The notes under the pieces are model-generated. The model saw only the letters and a list, made by a program, of their open reading frames with translations. It was not told the origin of the DNA and did no database searches. Positions 22,337 through 32,981 of a stretch of 64,000 bases of DNA are shown piece by piece. Position 1 is the stretch's first letter. Each line of letters opens with the position of its first letter. The translations under genes were made by a program, and so were the position numbers. The stretch spans positions 31,209,619 through 31,273,618 of the forward strand of contig CM053330.1 in assembly GCA_028583605.1 (NCBI GenBank). Direction: 5' to 3'. The DNA is from Dastarcus helophoroides (lineage: Eukaryota; Arthropoda; Insecta; Coleoptera; Bothrideridae).

Positions 22337-23370
22337 AGAAAGAGAAAACCGGAAAATGCCGGCTAAGTATATGTATATTTTCACTTAACTGCATGAACCG
22401 GAGGATCCAATTTTCAGATTAAATTTGAAATTTGGAAATGTAGGCGAACTTTGGGGAAACAGTCAGAAAATTGAATTTAAAATACAAACCGAATCTTTTG
22501 CAAAACTTTGAAAACTGTCAAAATTTTGAAGAAAAATTATTGAAATTTTAAAAAGTCGAATTTTGTGAAAAAAGTGACAACTACCAGAGTAATTGTAATT
22601 CGAATTTAGAGAAATAAATTCAACCTCCAAAAATATTTCTCTCAAAATGTTTACTTTATTTCAGTTTTGTCCTAATCTTGAAATTCACAAAAATTTTTTC
22701 TCGAATTTCCTAAAAGCGTTATTTTCAGAATATTTAGATTTTTATTAAAATGTCAATCCAATTTTCGAAAAGAAGAGAATTTTGAAAAAAAAGAGTCGAG
22801 ATTTTGAGAAAATGTTCCATTGTGAGTAGAAATTTTCAGAAACATAGTATTTTGTTAAAACTTCGAGATTGAAATAAATTTTGAAAAACAATAAATTTTC
22901 GGAAAGTCTAATTTAAAAATAAGGAAAGTTTGGAATAATCCGGATATTAAAATAATGAATTTCGAAAAAATAACGACTTGAAAAATATCGTCGAAGGAAA
23001 TTTCTTGAAGAAAAGTCAAAATTTCCAAAAGAAAGTTTAAGTTTTAAGGGTAAAAGTAGAATTCTGACAAATAATAAGAAGCAGAATTTAGAGAAAAAAA
23101 ATAATTATGCGAAAAACTTGGGTTGTTAAAAAATCGGATTTAAATTAAAAAACTAACCTTTCGAAAAATCTCAAAAAAGTTGAAGGTCGAAATTTCTGAA
23201 AAAAAGCAATTTTCTGAAAAAGATGAAATTTAAAAAAAAATTTTCACTGTTAGTGGAAATTCTCCAGAAATATAAAATATCGCATTCTGAAGTATAAGTC
23301 AAAATTTCGAGAATAAGACACATTTTGAAAAACATGAAATTGTCGGAAATTTAAATAAAAAAAATAAAAA

Positions 23371-23624
23371 ATTGAAATACAGAACTTGTTTGCTGAAACC
23401 AAGAAAGATTAAAAACACAACAAAGGTTGCTCTAACGCGTTTCGACGGCCAAGCTGTCATCTTCACAGAGAAACTGTTTCTTTCTGAAGATGACAGCTTG
23501 GCTGTCAAAACGCGTTAGAGCAACCTTTGTTGTGTTTTCTAATCTTTCTTGGTTTTAGGGGACAAATTCTGTGTTTCAATTTTTGAAGATAACCAAGAAC
23601 CAGTCCGTTCCACCAAAAAAAAAA
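23371..23624 (+). mobile_element. Foldback element copy C
   Basis: An inverted dimer with the complete right end (AACCAAGAACCAGTCCGTTC, then CACC) running into an A tract. Both arms carry the hairpin and GAAAC/AAAACGCGTT segment. In the right arm the hairpin strands are GACAGC and GCTGTC, against GATAGC and GCTATC elsewhere. The flanks are A/T-rich (ATAAAAAAAATAAAA, then ATAAAAAAATAAAAC), consistent with a ~14-bp duplication. A paralogous site lacking the element lies at about 24120-24185. Confidence 0.85.
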
Positions 23625-26600
23625 TAAAAAAATAAAACTTTAGAAAAAACCGAATATAAAGATATGGATTTTGAAAAAAATAATAATTTTTGAAGAATAT
23701 CTTCGAAAAGTTAAAAAAAAGGGTCGAAATTTCCACAAGAAATTTCAAAGCCTTATGAAGCTAAATTTTGACAGAAAAAGTAGAATTTTTAAAAATAAAG
23801 TCGTTATTTGAAAGAAACGAATTTCGAGAATAAAGCCAATTTTGAGAAAGTCGATTTAGTTGAAAAACCAAATTTGAAATAAAAAGCCTATTTTTCAAAA
23901 ATTCGAAAAATGTTGAAAATTCTAAAAACGCCAAAATATTTCCAAAAGTCGAAAATATTTGAAATTTCCAACAATGTTTTTTTCAAAAATGTTGCTTCTT
24001 CATTCTAATTTTGAAATAATATTTAAATTTCAATAATGAAATTTAATGTACAAGAAATTCTCCAGAAACATAAAATACCGCTTTTTGAAGTATAAGTCAA
24101 AATTTCGAGAATAACACATTTTGTAAACCATGACATTTTCTGAAATTTAAATTAAAAAAATAAAAATTTAGAAAAAACGGAATATAAAAATATGGATTTT
24201 GAAGAAAATAGTAATTTTTGAAAAATACCTCCGAAAAGTTAAAAAAAAGTTCGAAATTTCCATAAGAAATTTTAAAGCTTCTAATAAAGCTCAATTTTGA
24301 GAGAAAAAGTAGAATTTTTAACAATAAAGTCCTAATTTGAAGGGCGACGAATTTCGAAAAGAAAACCAATTTTGAAAAAGTCGACTTACTTAGAAAACCA
24401 AATTTGGAATAAATAGGCTACTTTTTTGAAAAACTCGAAAAATGTTGAAAATTTTAAAAATGCCAAAATATTTCCAAAAGTCGAAAATATTTGGAATTTC
24501 CAAAAACATTTTTCTCGAAATTTTTGCTTCTTCATTCTAATTTTGAAATAATATTTAAATTTTAATCATGAAATTTAATGTACAAGAAATATTTTTCTCA
24601 ACATTTTTATTTCTTCATTCTAATTTTGAAATAATATTTAAATTTCAATAATGAAATTTAATGTACAAGAAATCTTTTTCTTGAAATTACCGAAAATATT
24701 TTTCTCAACATTATTAATTTTTGATAACATGCCAATCTAATTTTGAGAAAACAGACGAATTCAGAAAAACGAAATTTCAAGGAAGAGTCAATTTCGAGGA
24801 AAACTCGACATTTCCAGAAACTAAAACTTAATTAAGTTGGAAATTAATGCCGAGATTTCGAAAATAAATATGAAGTTGAAATGTCTAAAGTCAAATTCAA
24901 AATAGTCGAAATTAAAAAAAAGACAAATATTAAAAAGAATAGCAGAATGTTGACCCAAAAAAATGGTTTTTAAAAGAAAAGTCCAAAAAGTAGAATTTTG
25001 AGAATAAAGTAGAAATTTCGAAAAAGACGAATTCAAACTGTTTTTAAGAGAAAAAGTCGAAATTTCCGGAAAAGTTAAATGTCAAATTTGAAGACTAAAA
25101 TATTCAGAAATAAGCAAACAAAGAAATCAGTCAACATTTCTGAAAAATCTAATTCTAAAAGATCAAAATCTTCCAATGATGATAAAAGTAAATTTCGAAA
25201 AAAAAATGAAATCCCGGAAAAAATCGAAATTTCTAGAAGAACCAAATGAGGCAAAAAATTGAAATGTTCCGCAAAAAGTCAAATTTCAAGAAAAATGTTT
25301 AATTTTGTGAATAGTCGTTTGTGAAAAAAGACGAATCGTGAAAAAAGTCCAAATTTTAAGAAAAAGACAAATTTAGAGGAACAATATTCAAATTTCCGAG
25401 AGCATACAGGATTGAATTTCGGGGTAAATTTAAAATTTTCGAAAAAAGACAGATTTTGAGAAAAATACCGAAATATTGATTTTTTAGATTCGTTTTTTTT
25501 CTGGAAATTTCGAATTTTTTTCCTCTTTAAGCACAAAAATGAATTTAAAAAATAAAAATTTGAGATTTTGATTAAAGGATCGAAATTTTGGAAAAAGAAC
25601 GAATTCTGAGAAAAATGAAATTTTTCCAATTTTATCTTAACTGCTTGAATCAGAAGCAGACCTGCGTCGCGATCAGCCCCACCCTAAGTCAGAAAATGTC
25701 CAATATTGAGATAAACGTCGAAATTTTGGGAAACAAGTTGTAATTTTCAGAAGTTGAATTTCAGTTATAAACAATTCCAGGGAAAATTTTCTCAGAATTT
25801 TTGTCTTCTTACAAAATTTCCAAAAAAATCATTAACAAAATTTCTTCATAAATTATTTTAATTTTTTATCAAAAGTTCGATCAAATTTTGAGAAAAAAGT
25901 TAAATCTTGATAAACAAGTCGAAATATACAGAAAATCAAAATTTAAAGAAAATTCGAAATATTTGGAAAATAAAACGATGAATTTTGAGAGAAAAATTTG
26001 AAATTTCAAGAAAGTCGGATTTTGATGAAAGAAATCTAATTTTAGAAATAAATTTGCTTCAAAAGAAATTTGTGAAAAAAGATGAATTTTTAGAAATACA
26101 TCGAAATTTCGATATCTTAAAGGAAGGAGTTTTAGAAAGTCTTCTCAGTTGAAAAAATTTTAAAAAAATGGTCGAAATTTGATAAACACCCGAAATTTTT
26201 CAGAGACAGTTATATTTTATCGAAATTTTGGAAAAAGAACGAATTCTGAGAAAAATGAAATTTTTTTAATTTTATCTTAACTGCTTGAATCAGAAGCAGA
26301 CCCGTGTCCCGATCAGCCCCACCCTAAGTCAGAAAAAGTCCAATAGTGAAATAAACGTCGAAATTTTGGAAAACAAATTGTAATTTTCAGAAAGTTGAAT
26401 TTCAGTTATAAACGATTCCAGGGAATATTTTCTCAGAATATTTGTCTTCGTATAAAATTTGCAAAATTTCCAAAAAAAGTCATCAAAATTTCCATATAAA
26501 TATTTTTAGTTTTTTATCATAAATTCGATCAAATTTTGAGGATAAAGGTAAATCTTGATAAACAAGACGAAATATACAGAAAATCAAAATTTAAAGAAAA

Positions 26601-26872
26601 TTCGAAATATTTGGAAAATAAAACGATGAATTTTGTGAAAAAAATTTAAAATTTCAAGTCGGATTTTGATGAAAGAAATCGAATTTTAGGAATAAATTTG
26701 TGAAAAAAATGAATTTTGAGGAATAACTCAAAATTTCGATATCTCAAAGAAGGAACGAATATTAAAAAAAGTCTCCTCAGTTGAATATAAATTTTTGTTT
26801 AGCTGCATGAGCCAGAGGGGGGGGGACAGGGGGGCAAGTGCTCTACCTTGCCCTATTCTGGCTACGCCTATG

Positions 26873-27100
26873 ACTGCGTGGCAGACAAAGTCTCTTGCCG
26901 TTGAGCTACCTCACGTAACAAATTTTAGCTACTCTTGTTAATATCTCGTACACATTACATTACATTACATCTTACATTATATCTATCGTAAATTGGTTTA
27001 GGAACTTTTTTAAGTGAAGCAAAGGAAACATGTTTTGGATCTTGAGAAAAAATCTCTTTCCTACAAGTACTTTGACCTCCCATTAAAGTACTCGCAATAA
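26873..27100 (-). repeat. Interspersed repeat with tRNA-like segment (copy B, truncated)
   Basis: Shares with copy A the A-box-like GTAGCTCAACGGCA (minus strand, 26896-26909), the neighbouring GACTTTGTCTG and the ~150-bp 5' body. The B-box part is missing because the sequence abuts the end of the satellite block at 26872. The body also contains a short CATTA repeat (ACATTACATTACATTACATC, ~26951). Confidence 0.55.
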
Positions 27101-27383
27101 CCAATGGATCTATAATTAAACACGAAAGCAAGATAATTAATAATTTACTAAATAAAATTCATTTTAAAATTATAAAACCCACTTTGAAAAATATTTGAAT
27201 TATTATTTAAATAACTGAAAATTGTTGACATTCTGAAAAATTTTTGACACCGAACTATGAGATTATTAAAAATAAATTAAGATGTCACCTCATGCTTTCA
27301 TATCATAACCTATTTTTTTGTCAGATATCATGAGGTAACGTTTCAAAAATTCCCCACAGTAAGGGTTAAAAATATCAATTGTT

Positions 27384-27597
27384 GGTGGAACGGACTGGTT
27401 GTTGGTTATCTTTAAAAATTGAAATACAAATCTTCTCCCGTCAAACAAAAAAAGGTTAAAAACACAACAGAAGTTGTGTGAGATACTAATCAGTATCTCT
27501 CTGAAGATGATAGCTTGGCTATCGAAACGCCTTAGAGCAACCCCTAATGTGTTCTTTAACCTTTCTTGGTTTCAGGGGATAAAATTTGTATTTCAAC
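27384..27597 (-). mobile_element. Foldback element copy D
   Basis: The left end is complete (GGTGGAACGGACTGGTTGTT). The left arm has lost its hairpin core. The right arm carries an intact CTGAAGA, GATAGC/GCTATC hairpin and GAAAC (27501-27530), then TTTCTTGGTTTCAGGGGATA. Flanks ATCAATTGTT at 27374-27383 and 27598-27607 are identical (13 bp with one mismatch if extended left). There is no T run at the left end, unlike copy B. Confidence 0.85.
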
Positions 27598-27607
27598 ATC
27601 AATTGTT

Positions 27608-29139
27608 ATAAAAACTTTTAAATATCTCACAATCATGTCAAAAAAAAATTTGATTCATTTAAATAATAATTTACATATTGTCCAAATCAAACTCGGTAAT
27701 GTTAAAATGATTCAAATTTAGCAAAATATCATCTTGTCGCCATGTTTAATTTGTTGGCGTCGTACGTTTGCCCTATATAGCATAAGCCGGGGAATGTAAA
27801 GCGCGTAAGAAAAAGAAACTGTCATACTCGTTGATATATTGAGTATAGACAATGGATGCGGCTGTTAGAATCGGAAGTAAAAACTCCATAGCTCACTTCG
27901 GTGGAATAATAATTATAAATCATTGGTACTCATGGCAATAAATTCATCGTAAAAAGGTAGCAGAAGTTTTTCGCTGAGCTGATGGGAAAGGAAATTGCAC
28001 TTGTCAACCGTATCAGCAGCCTGCCAATTTAATAAGAAGAACTGGTTAGTCCTATAGAAATATGAATTCTTTTCGTTTTTTTTTACCTTCAACTAAGGTC
28101 GTCGCATGAGAACATGCGAATATGCAAAGCCGGAGATGAATTACACTTTGAAAAACTAATAAAAATCGATCGAGATGTCATTAAAAAATACGTCGGACAG
28201 GACTTTCCAAATCATGGGTGGCTCAGCAAACGATTTTTTTCTACCGAATAAGTTAAAGTTAAGTATTTCAGCATTGACAAGTTTGACATTTCCAACCCTT
28301 ACGTTGACAAGTTTATAAAAATTATTTCAAAGACCTCTAAATTAAAAAAAATAAATATAAAAAAAAATTAAATTCTTGAAGTGTTGAGAAAAAACCCTAA
28401 AATTCGAGCTATAAAACGCAATCTCTCATGATAGACGTTTCGGGTTTAATAATGACACCAGGTTTGTTAAGGATATGACATTTGGGATCTGGGTAAGGAT
28501 ACAGATATATTGCGAATATTGTATTGGTTTTGGTTACGGATACGGATATGAAATTATTTCGGATATCCGATAGTTTCGGATATTATTTCGTTTACTGATA
28601 TCTTTAAATTATTTTTGTTAATCCAAAGGAAAAGATCCTTAAGTTATTTAATAAAACCCTAAACACTGACTGACAGACAACACATAACCTTAAAGCGATC
28701 GGTTTATAAGGATGAAATTTCGCACTAAGAAAGAGTGTTAAATAGATGAAAAAATTTGTATTATTGCATGAAAGTTCCTTATTTTTGAATTTGGAAATAT
28801 GAAAATTGGTTTTTAGACTTCAATTATGAAAAACAGTTAATTTATCAGCATTTTTTTTCAATTCATCCCCTTAAGGTAATATAACAAATTTGTATTCGAA
28901 AGCACAAAATATAGCGTTTGTAAAAGAAAATTAATCTTAAGTTGCAATATTTTGAAAAGCAATCATGATTAATTGTTTAGATACAAATGTTTTAGTTTTG
29001 TGAATCTATATGAGGAAAATAGGTAATGTGGTCGGAATTTTTTTAAACGAATTTTGTATCGAATCATTTTTTTCCTTCATAAGTGCAACAACCCTTAGAT
29101 AATTTGGTATTGGTTTAAGGAAGACAAGCACTTAGGCCC
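27608..29139. other. Non-coding, nothing recognised
   Basis: AT-rich DNA. From about 28470 to 28610 the motif GGATACGGATAT and near variants recur (a short irregular GGATAT repeat). No supportable gene. Confidence 0.4.
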
Positions 29140-29660
29140 CCTCCAAATACACAAGTAAAATTTTGAAAAATAGTCAGATTTTTCGAAAAAAATCGATGTT
29201 AAAAAAAATCAAAAATTTGAATTAATAAATTTCAAAAAAGTGGGCATTTTTAAAAAGAGCTCAAAATCTGAAAACTCGACATGAAACAGAATCAAAATTT
29301 TGAAATATAGAAATTCAGACATATTATTAAAATAAATATTTAAAAATAAGCCAAAGTTTTTAAAACATTTCAAATTTTCAAAACAAAATTTTGAAAATAG
29401 ACCAAATTTTGGATGCGACATTTTCAGAAAAATTAGAAATTTTAAAAAGTCGCGAGTTGCGTGAAAAAACTCGAAAATATTAAAAAAGGTTAAAACTTTG
29501 ATAAAGGCTAAAATTTGGAGGTTATAATTTTCAAAAAAATTTGAAAAATGTCGCAATTTTTATGTAGAGTTAAAATTTAAATAAACCCCGATTTTCACAA
29601 AAAAATCGAAAAATTTGAAAATCATGAAAACTTCTACATTTCCAAAAACTTTGTGATCTT
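29140..29660 (+). repeat. Degenerate ~20-bp repeat block, left part, split by LINE
   Basis: A-rich units such as AATTTTGAAAATAGACC and AGTTAAAATTTAAATAAAC. The text from about 29340 to 29660 is closely matched at 33440-33725 and 34110-34435, showing that this block and 32982-34680 were once continuous and were separated by the LINE at 29661-32981. Confidence 0.75.
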
Positions 29661-29776
29661 AAATAAATAAATAAATAAATAAATAACATTTAAAAACATT
29701 TAAACATTTAAACTATTAAAATACAAAAGTAAATGAAATTATACGGTACAGAACATTAATGTATATGTATCTAAAA

Positions 29777-31732
29777 TTATATTCGGCTTTCCAGATATGT
29801 GCTGATTATAGTTTTTAATTGGTCATAATTAATATCACAATAATTCGAAATGCTATTAAATACATTACACATGTTATATATTGGTGATCTACGCATAATG
29901 TTAGTACGGAAATTTCGACAATAAAAACAGTTATTTCCACGAGAATTCTGCCGAGGAACCAAAAAACAAATCTTATTAATCAAAGACATACAGTCAATAT
30001 TATTATGCAGTAGGTTATATAAAAACGTTAATACAATACAATTTCTCCTATTGCATAAAGAATTCATGTTAAACATATCTAGCAAAATTCTAGTGTCAAT
30101 ACCTCTATCAGGATAAAAACCCTGGGACTTGAAAAACATAAATTTCAAAAATTTTCTTTGAGTCGACTCAATTAGCCCTATATTATTTTGGTAAATAGGA
30201 TACCATATCAAAGTTGCATATTCTAACTTAGATCTAATATACGAAAAATACAGTACTTGCAAACTTCTAATATTTGAAAAACAATTCCAGTTTCGCCTAA
30301 AAAAACCAAGTAACTTGTGAGCGGATTTAGTGGTATGATAGATATGGCTCGAAAAGCTAAGTTTGTCGTCGAATACAACTCCCAAATCTTTCAGTTCGGA
30401 GCATCTTTCCAGGGTGTAATTACTGATATTATAATCGAATAATATATAATTCCGTTTGCGAGTAAAAGTTACTGTTTTGCATTTGGATATATTTAATTTT
30501 AAGAAATTATTATTGCACCAGCTTAAAATTCTATTTAGTTGTTCTTGTAAGAAAAAGCAATCGCTAATATTGGTAATGTTATTGTAGATTTTTAGATCGT
30601 CTGCAAATAGCAAATGATCGCATTCAATGACAGAAGTTATGTCATTAATAAAAATTAAAAAGAGTAATGGGCCTAGATTTGATCCCTGTGGAACTCCGGA
30701 AGTTGTTATATATCTCTGAGATTTGTGGCTTCCATATTCGACAAATTGTTTTCTGGAAGACAGGTAGGAAGTGAACAGTAATATTAAATCCTCGGTGAAA
30801 CCAAAACCCTTTAACTTGGATAGTAGTAAATAATGATCTATTTGATCAAAAGCTTTCTGTATATCTGTGTAAACTACATCAACCTGTCCTCCTAGATCCA
30901 AATTGTCGCATATAAAGTCACTTATAGTTGCTAAATTTGTGACTGTTGATCTTTTTAACATAAAACCATGTTGATTTGATGATATTACTGGACTGACATG
31001 GGTGTAAATGTTATTATATAAAATCATTTCAAATACCTTTGCAAAATGACATAAAATAGCTACAGCTCTATAATTTTTAATCATCGATGCATCTCCTGAT
31101 TTTAGGATCGGACATATTCTAGTAGTTTTCCATATATCCGGAAATTTAGTTGTTTTTATAATAAGATTGTACAAAATACATAGTGGAGATGCAAACACGT
31201 TAGCCCAGTCTTTAATCACTACGTTAGGAATGTTATCTATGCCAGCGGTCATCTTGTTTTTCAATTTTTTTATTGATTGCAAGATATCATCTTCTGTAAT
31301 TCGTATTAAGTTGATTTTACTGGATGAAAATGAAAAATCTTTATTAATATTTTCTGGATTGGAATTTATGTAAACACTAGCAAAGTATTTTGCAAAACCA
31401 TCCACTACTGCTTGTGGTGAGTCGATAGTTTCGTTATCAATAATCATACTTCTAGGAATTCGAGAGCGACTCCTTTTCAATTGCACAAATGACCAAAATT
31501 TAGTTGGATTACGTGTAATTTCATCTTTTGCTATTGAAATGTGATTTTGGTAAGCAGAATCCATTTGCCGCTTAACTTCTGCCCTTAGAGTTTTATACTG
31601 ATTAAGGTAATGATCATTTTCAAATTTTTTAAAATTCTTATAAGCAACTTTTTTACATCGCAGACTGTTCTTAATTTTTGTAGTAAACCAGGGGGAAACG
31701 TTCGATTCTTTTTTCTGTATTTTGGCACACAT
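29777..31732 (-). CDS. LINE ORF2, reverse transcriptase part
   Basis: A 651-codon open frame. It starts with the linker after the endonuclease (SPWFTTKIKNSLRCKK at about residues 13-28). Reverse transcriptase blocks follow in order: MTAGIDNIPNVVIK (~161-174), NYRAVAIL (~220), QHGFMLKRST (~254), YTDIQKAFDQID (~288-299), SGVPQGSNLGPLLF (~345-358) and the catalytic LLFADDL (~374-380). After these come the thumb (LGVVFDDKLSFSSHI) and a C-terminal domain with YIRSKLEYATLIWYPIY. The palm aspartates are all kept. The true ORF2 starts upstream; the methionine at 31732 is only the first one after a frameshift near 31705. The enzyme would perform target-primed reverse transcription of its own RNA. Confidence 0.88.
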   Translation of the reverse strand: MCAKIQKKESNVSPWFTTKIKNSLRCKKVAYKNFKKFENDHYLNQYKTLRAEVKRQMDSAYQNHISIAKDEITRNPTKFWSFVQLKRSRSRIPRSMIIDNETIDSPQAVVDGFAKYFASVYINSNPENINKDFSFSSSKINLIRITEDDILQSIKKLKNKMTAGIDNIPNVVIKDWANVFASPLCILYNLIIKTTKFPDIWKTTRICPILKSGDASMIKNYRAVAILCHFAKVFEMILYNNIYTHVSPVISSNQHGFMLKRSTVTNLATISDFICDNLDLGGQVDVVYTDIQKAFDQIDHYLLLSKLKGFGFTEDLILLFTSYLSSRKQFVEYGSHKSQRYITTSGVPQGSNLGPLLFLIFINDITSVIECDHLLFADDLKIYNNITNISDCFFLQEQLNRILSWCNNNFLKLNISKCKTVTFTRKRNYILFDYNISNYTLERCSELKDLGVVFDDKLSFSSHIYHTTKSAHKLLGFFRRNWNCFSNIRSLQVLYFSYIRSKLEYATLIWYPIYQNNIGLIESTQRKFLKFMFFKSQGFYPDRGIDTRILLDMFNMNSLCNRRNCIVLTFLYNLLHNNIDCMSLINKICFLVPRQNSRGNNCFYCRNFRTNIMRRSPIYNMCNVFNSISNYCDINYDQLKTIISTYLESRI

Positions 31733-32600
31733 TCATCCATAATTCCGTATAATATTGTATAAAAAGTTTCACATGCGTCATTAACATCTATGTAGGATTG
31801 CAATTGTGACCAGTCAGTGTGGTATATTCGATTGTATAATTGAGGAAAATTAGCTCGCCTGAAGTTATAAGCCCTACAGTCCGTATTGAAAGAAAAATTC
31901 TCTGTACGAGTTGTATTCAACTGAAAGTTCATAATTAATGATGGATGATGAAAATCTTCTGTAACAAATGGTAATTCGTCCCTACTAACCTCACAACTGA
32001 AATTTCCAATGATCAAATCTAACATTCTGCCGTTTGCGTTCAATACCGTATTATATTGCTTCATATCTAGCAATGCCATAAAATGTTTTATTAATCTAAC
32101 CTTAGTATCACCTAGATCAGTAGTGTATCTATTTAAATTGAAATCACCACAAATTAATATTTTACAATTTTTTTGAAAAATCGTTAAGTTTTCAAAAGCA
32201 TCAAAAAATAGTTCATAAATTACCGTTGGTGTAGAAGGCGGGATATAAATAGCAAAAACAAATAAAACAGTACTATTAACAATTACCTCGCATCCAATGA
32301 TATCTATACTAGGTACCACATCAGCAATACCACTTAAATTGAGTTTAGTAACATTAAAGTTGCTTTTAACCGCAATCATCACCCCACCTCCTCTATGATG
32401 TCCAGTAGCTTCCAGATTACGATCAGTTCTAAATACTAAATAGGAAGAAGGTAGTACTTCTTGGCTGCTAATGTCTTCAGAAAGTCCAGTCTCTGTTATA
32501 AACACACAGTCGTATTCAACTATTGCCGCAGCATTGAAAAAGTTTTGTACTTTCGTTCTAAGCCCGTTTACATTTTGATAGTAGCAGTGAAAGTTGATAT
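31700..32600 (-). pseudogene. LINE ORF2, endonuclease part (out of frame with RT)
   Basis: The frame reads YYQNVNGLRTK, then FITETGLSEDIS (Mg-binding Glu), RTDRN and GGGVMIAVKS, ICGDFNLN (catalytic Asp/Asn) and MLDLIIGN. The last block, FHHPSLIMNF, replaces the canonical (S)DH with HH. The order and spacing are those of the APE-type endonuclease of CR1/Jockey/L1 LINEs. The frame runs on to 31585, but homology passes to the other frame near KYRKK (about 31705), so one indel disables ORF2. The open frame extends upstream of the first methionine (32505) into the end of ORF1, suggesting overlapping or re-initiated translation in the active element. Confidence 0.82.
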
Positions 32601-32624
32601 CAGAATTGTAATTGGATGTACCTC

Positions 32625-32981
32625 TCAGTTTAAATTCTTGGTAGTAGAAATGTCATTTGTATACACGATTTTAATGTTGGTTTCACCTGCATGTTTTCTT
32701 TCTTCCAATTCCGATTTAACTCGTCGATATTGTTCAATTTGTTTGGGTGTTTTATCGTACGATACAAATATGCCAGTAAACTGTTCCTGTGACCTCAAAT
32801 TCTTTGCCATATTTATAACCTGACGAACCTGATCTGCGTTCTCCAAAATTACCTTAATGGCTCGAGTCTTATTCGGCATATATCTTCCTAAGCGAAGATA
32901 TTTTAATTCGTTAGATCTATTAAGGTGAACATTGGAATGTTGAATAATTGCAGATATCATGGACTTTTCTTTGTTGATTCG
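32625..32981 (-). pseudogene. LINE ORF1, C-terminal part (5' truncated)
   Basis: The frame is open to the edge of the element, and its first methionine (32960) is internal. Recognisable blocks are ELKYLRLGRYMPNKTRAIKV, a helix QVINMAKNLRSQ, then FVSYDKTPKQIEQYRRVKSE and LEERKHAGETNIKI. This is the usual RNA-binding C-terminus of CR1/Jockey-type ORF1 proteins. It ends in TGA just before ORF2, in an overlapping frame. The N-terminal part is lost by 5' truncation of the copy. Confidence 0.75.

Larger units (their letters stand above)
22273..26872 (+). repeat. 4.6-kb repeat block bounded by similar inverted ends
   Basis: The left end reads CATGGGCGTAGGCAGCATTT and the right end, on the minus strand, reads CATAGGCGTAGCCAGAATAG; both are followed by G-rich and then CAAG/CTTGCC-like text. 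Inside are degenerate ~20-bp units (A-rich strand on plus), a foldback insertion (23371-23624) and a ~642-bp internal duplication: GAATCAGAAGCAGACC occurs at about 25645 and 26287. The ends look like terminal inverted repeats of a non-autonomous DNA transposon filled with satellite. I found no clear target duplication, so this may be a composite of two elements. Confidence 0.55.
29661..32981 (-). mobile_element. Near-complete non-LTR retrotransposon (LINE), CR1/Jockey-like group
   Basis: On the minus strand the order is the C-terminal part of ORF1, an ORF2 with an apurinic endonuclease domain and reverse transcriptase, and a 3' tail of (ATTT)n at 29661-29686. The 5' end is cut within ORF1, as usual for LINEs. 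It lies inside a satellite block, with TCTT at both borders (29657-29660 and 32982-32985). Paralogous satellite units read straight through this position. Only one frameshift separates the endonuclease from the reverse transcriptase, so this is the youngest-looking LINE in the window. The exact clade cannot be fixed by eye. Confidence 0.88.

Noticed and set aside
31167..32823. Plus-strand frames of 68 and 120 codons
   Set aside because: They are antisense to the LINE endonuclease, ORF1 and reverse transcriptase frames.
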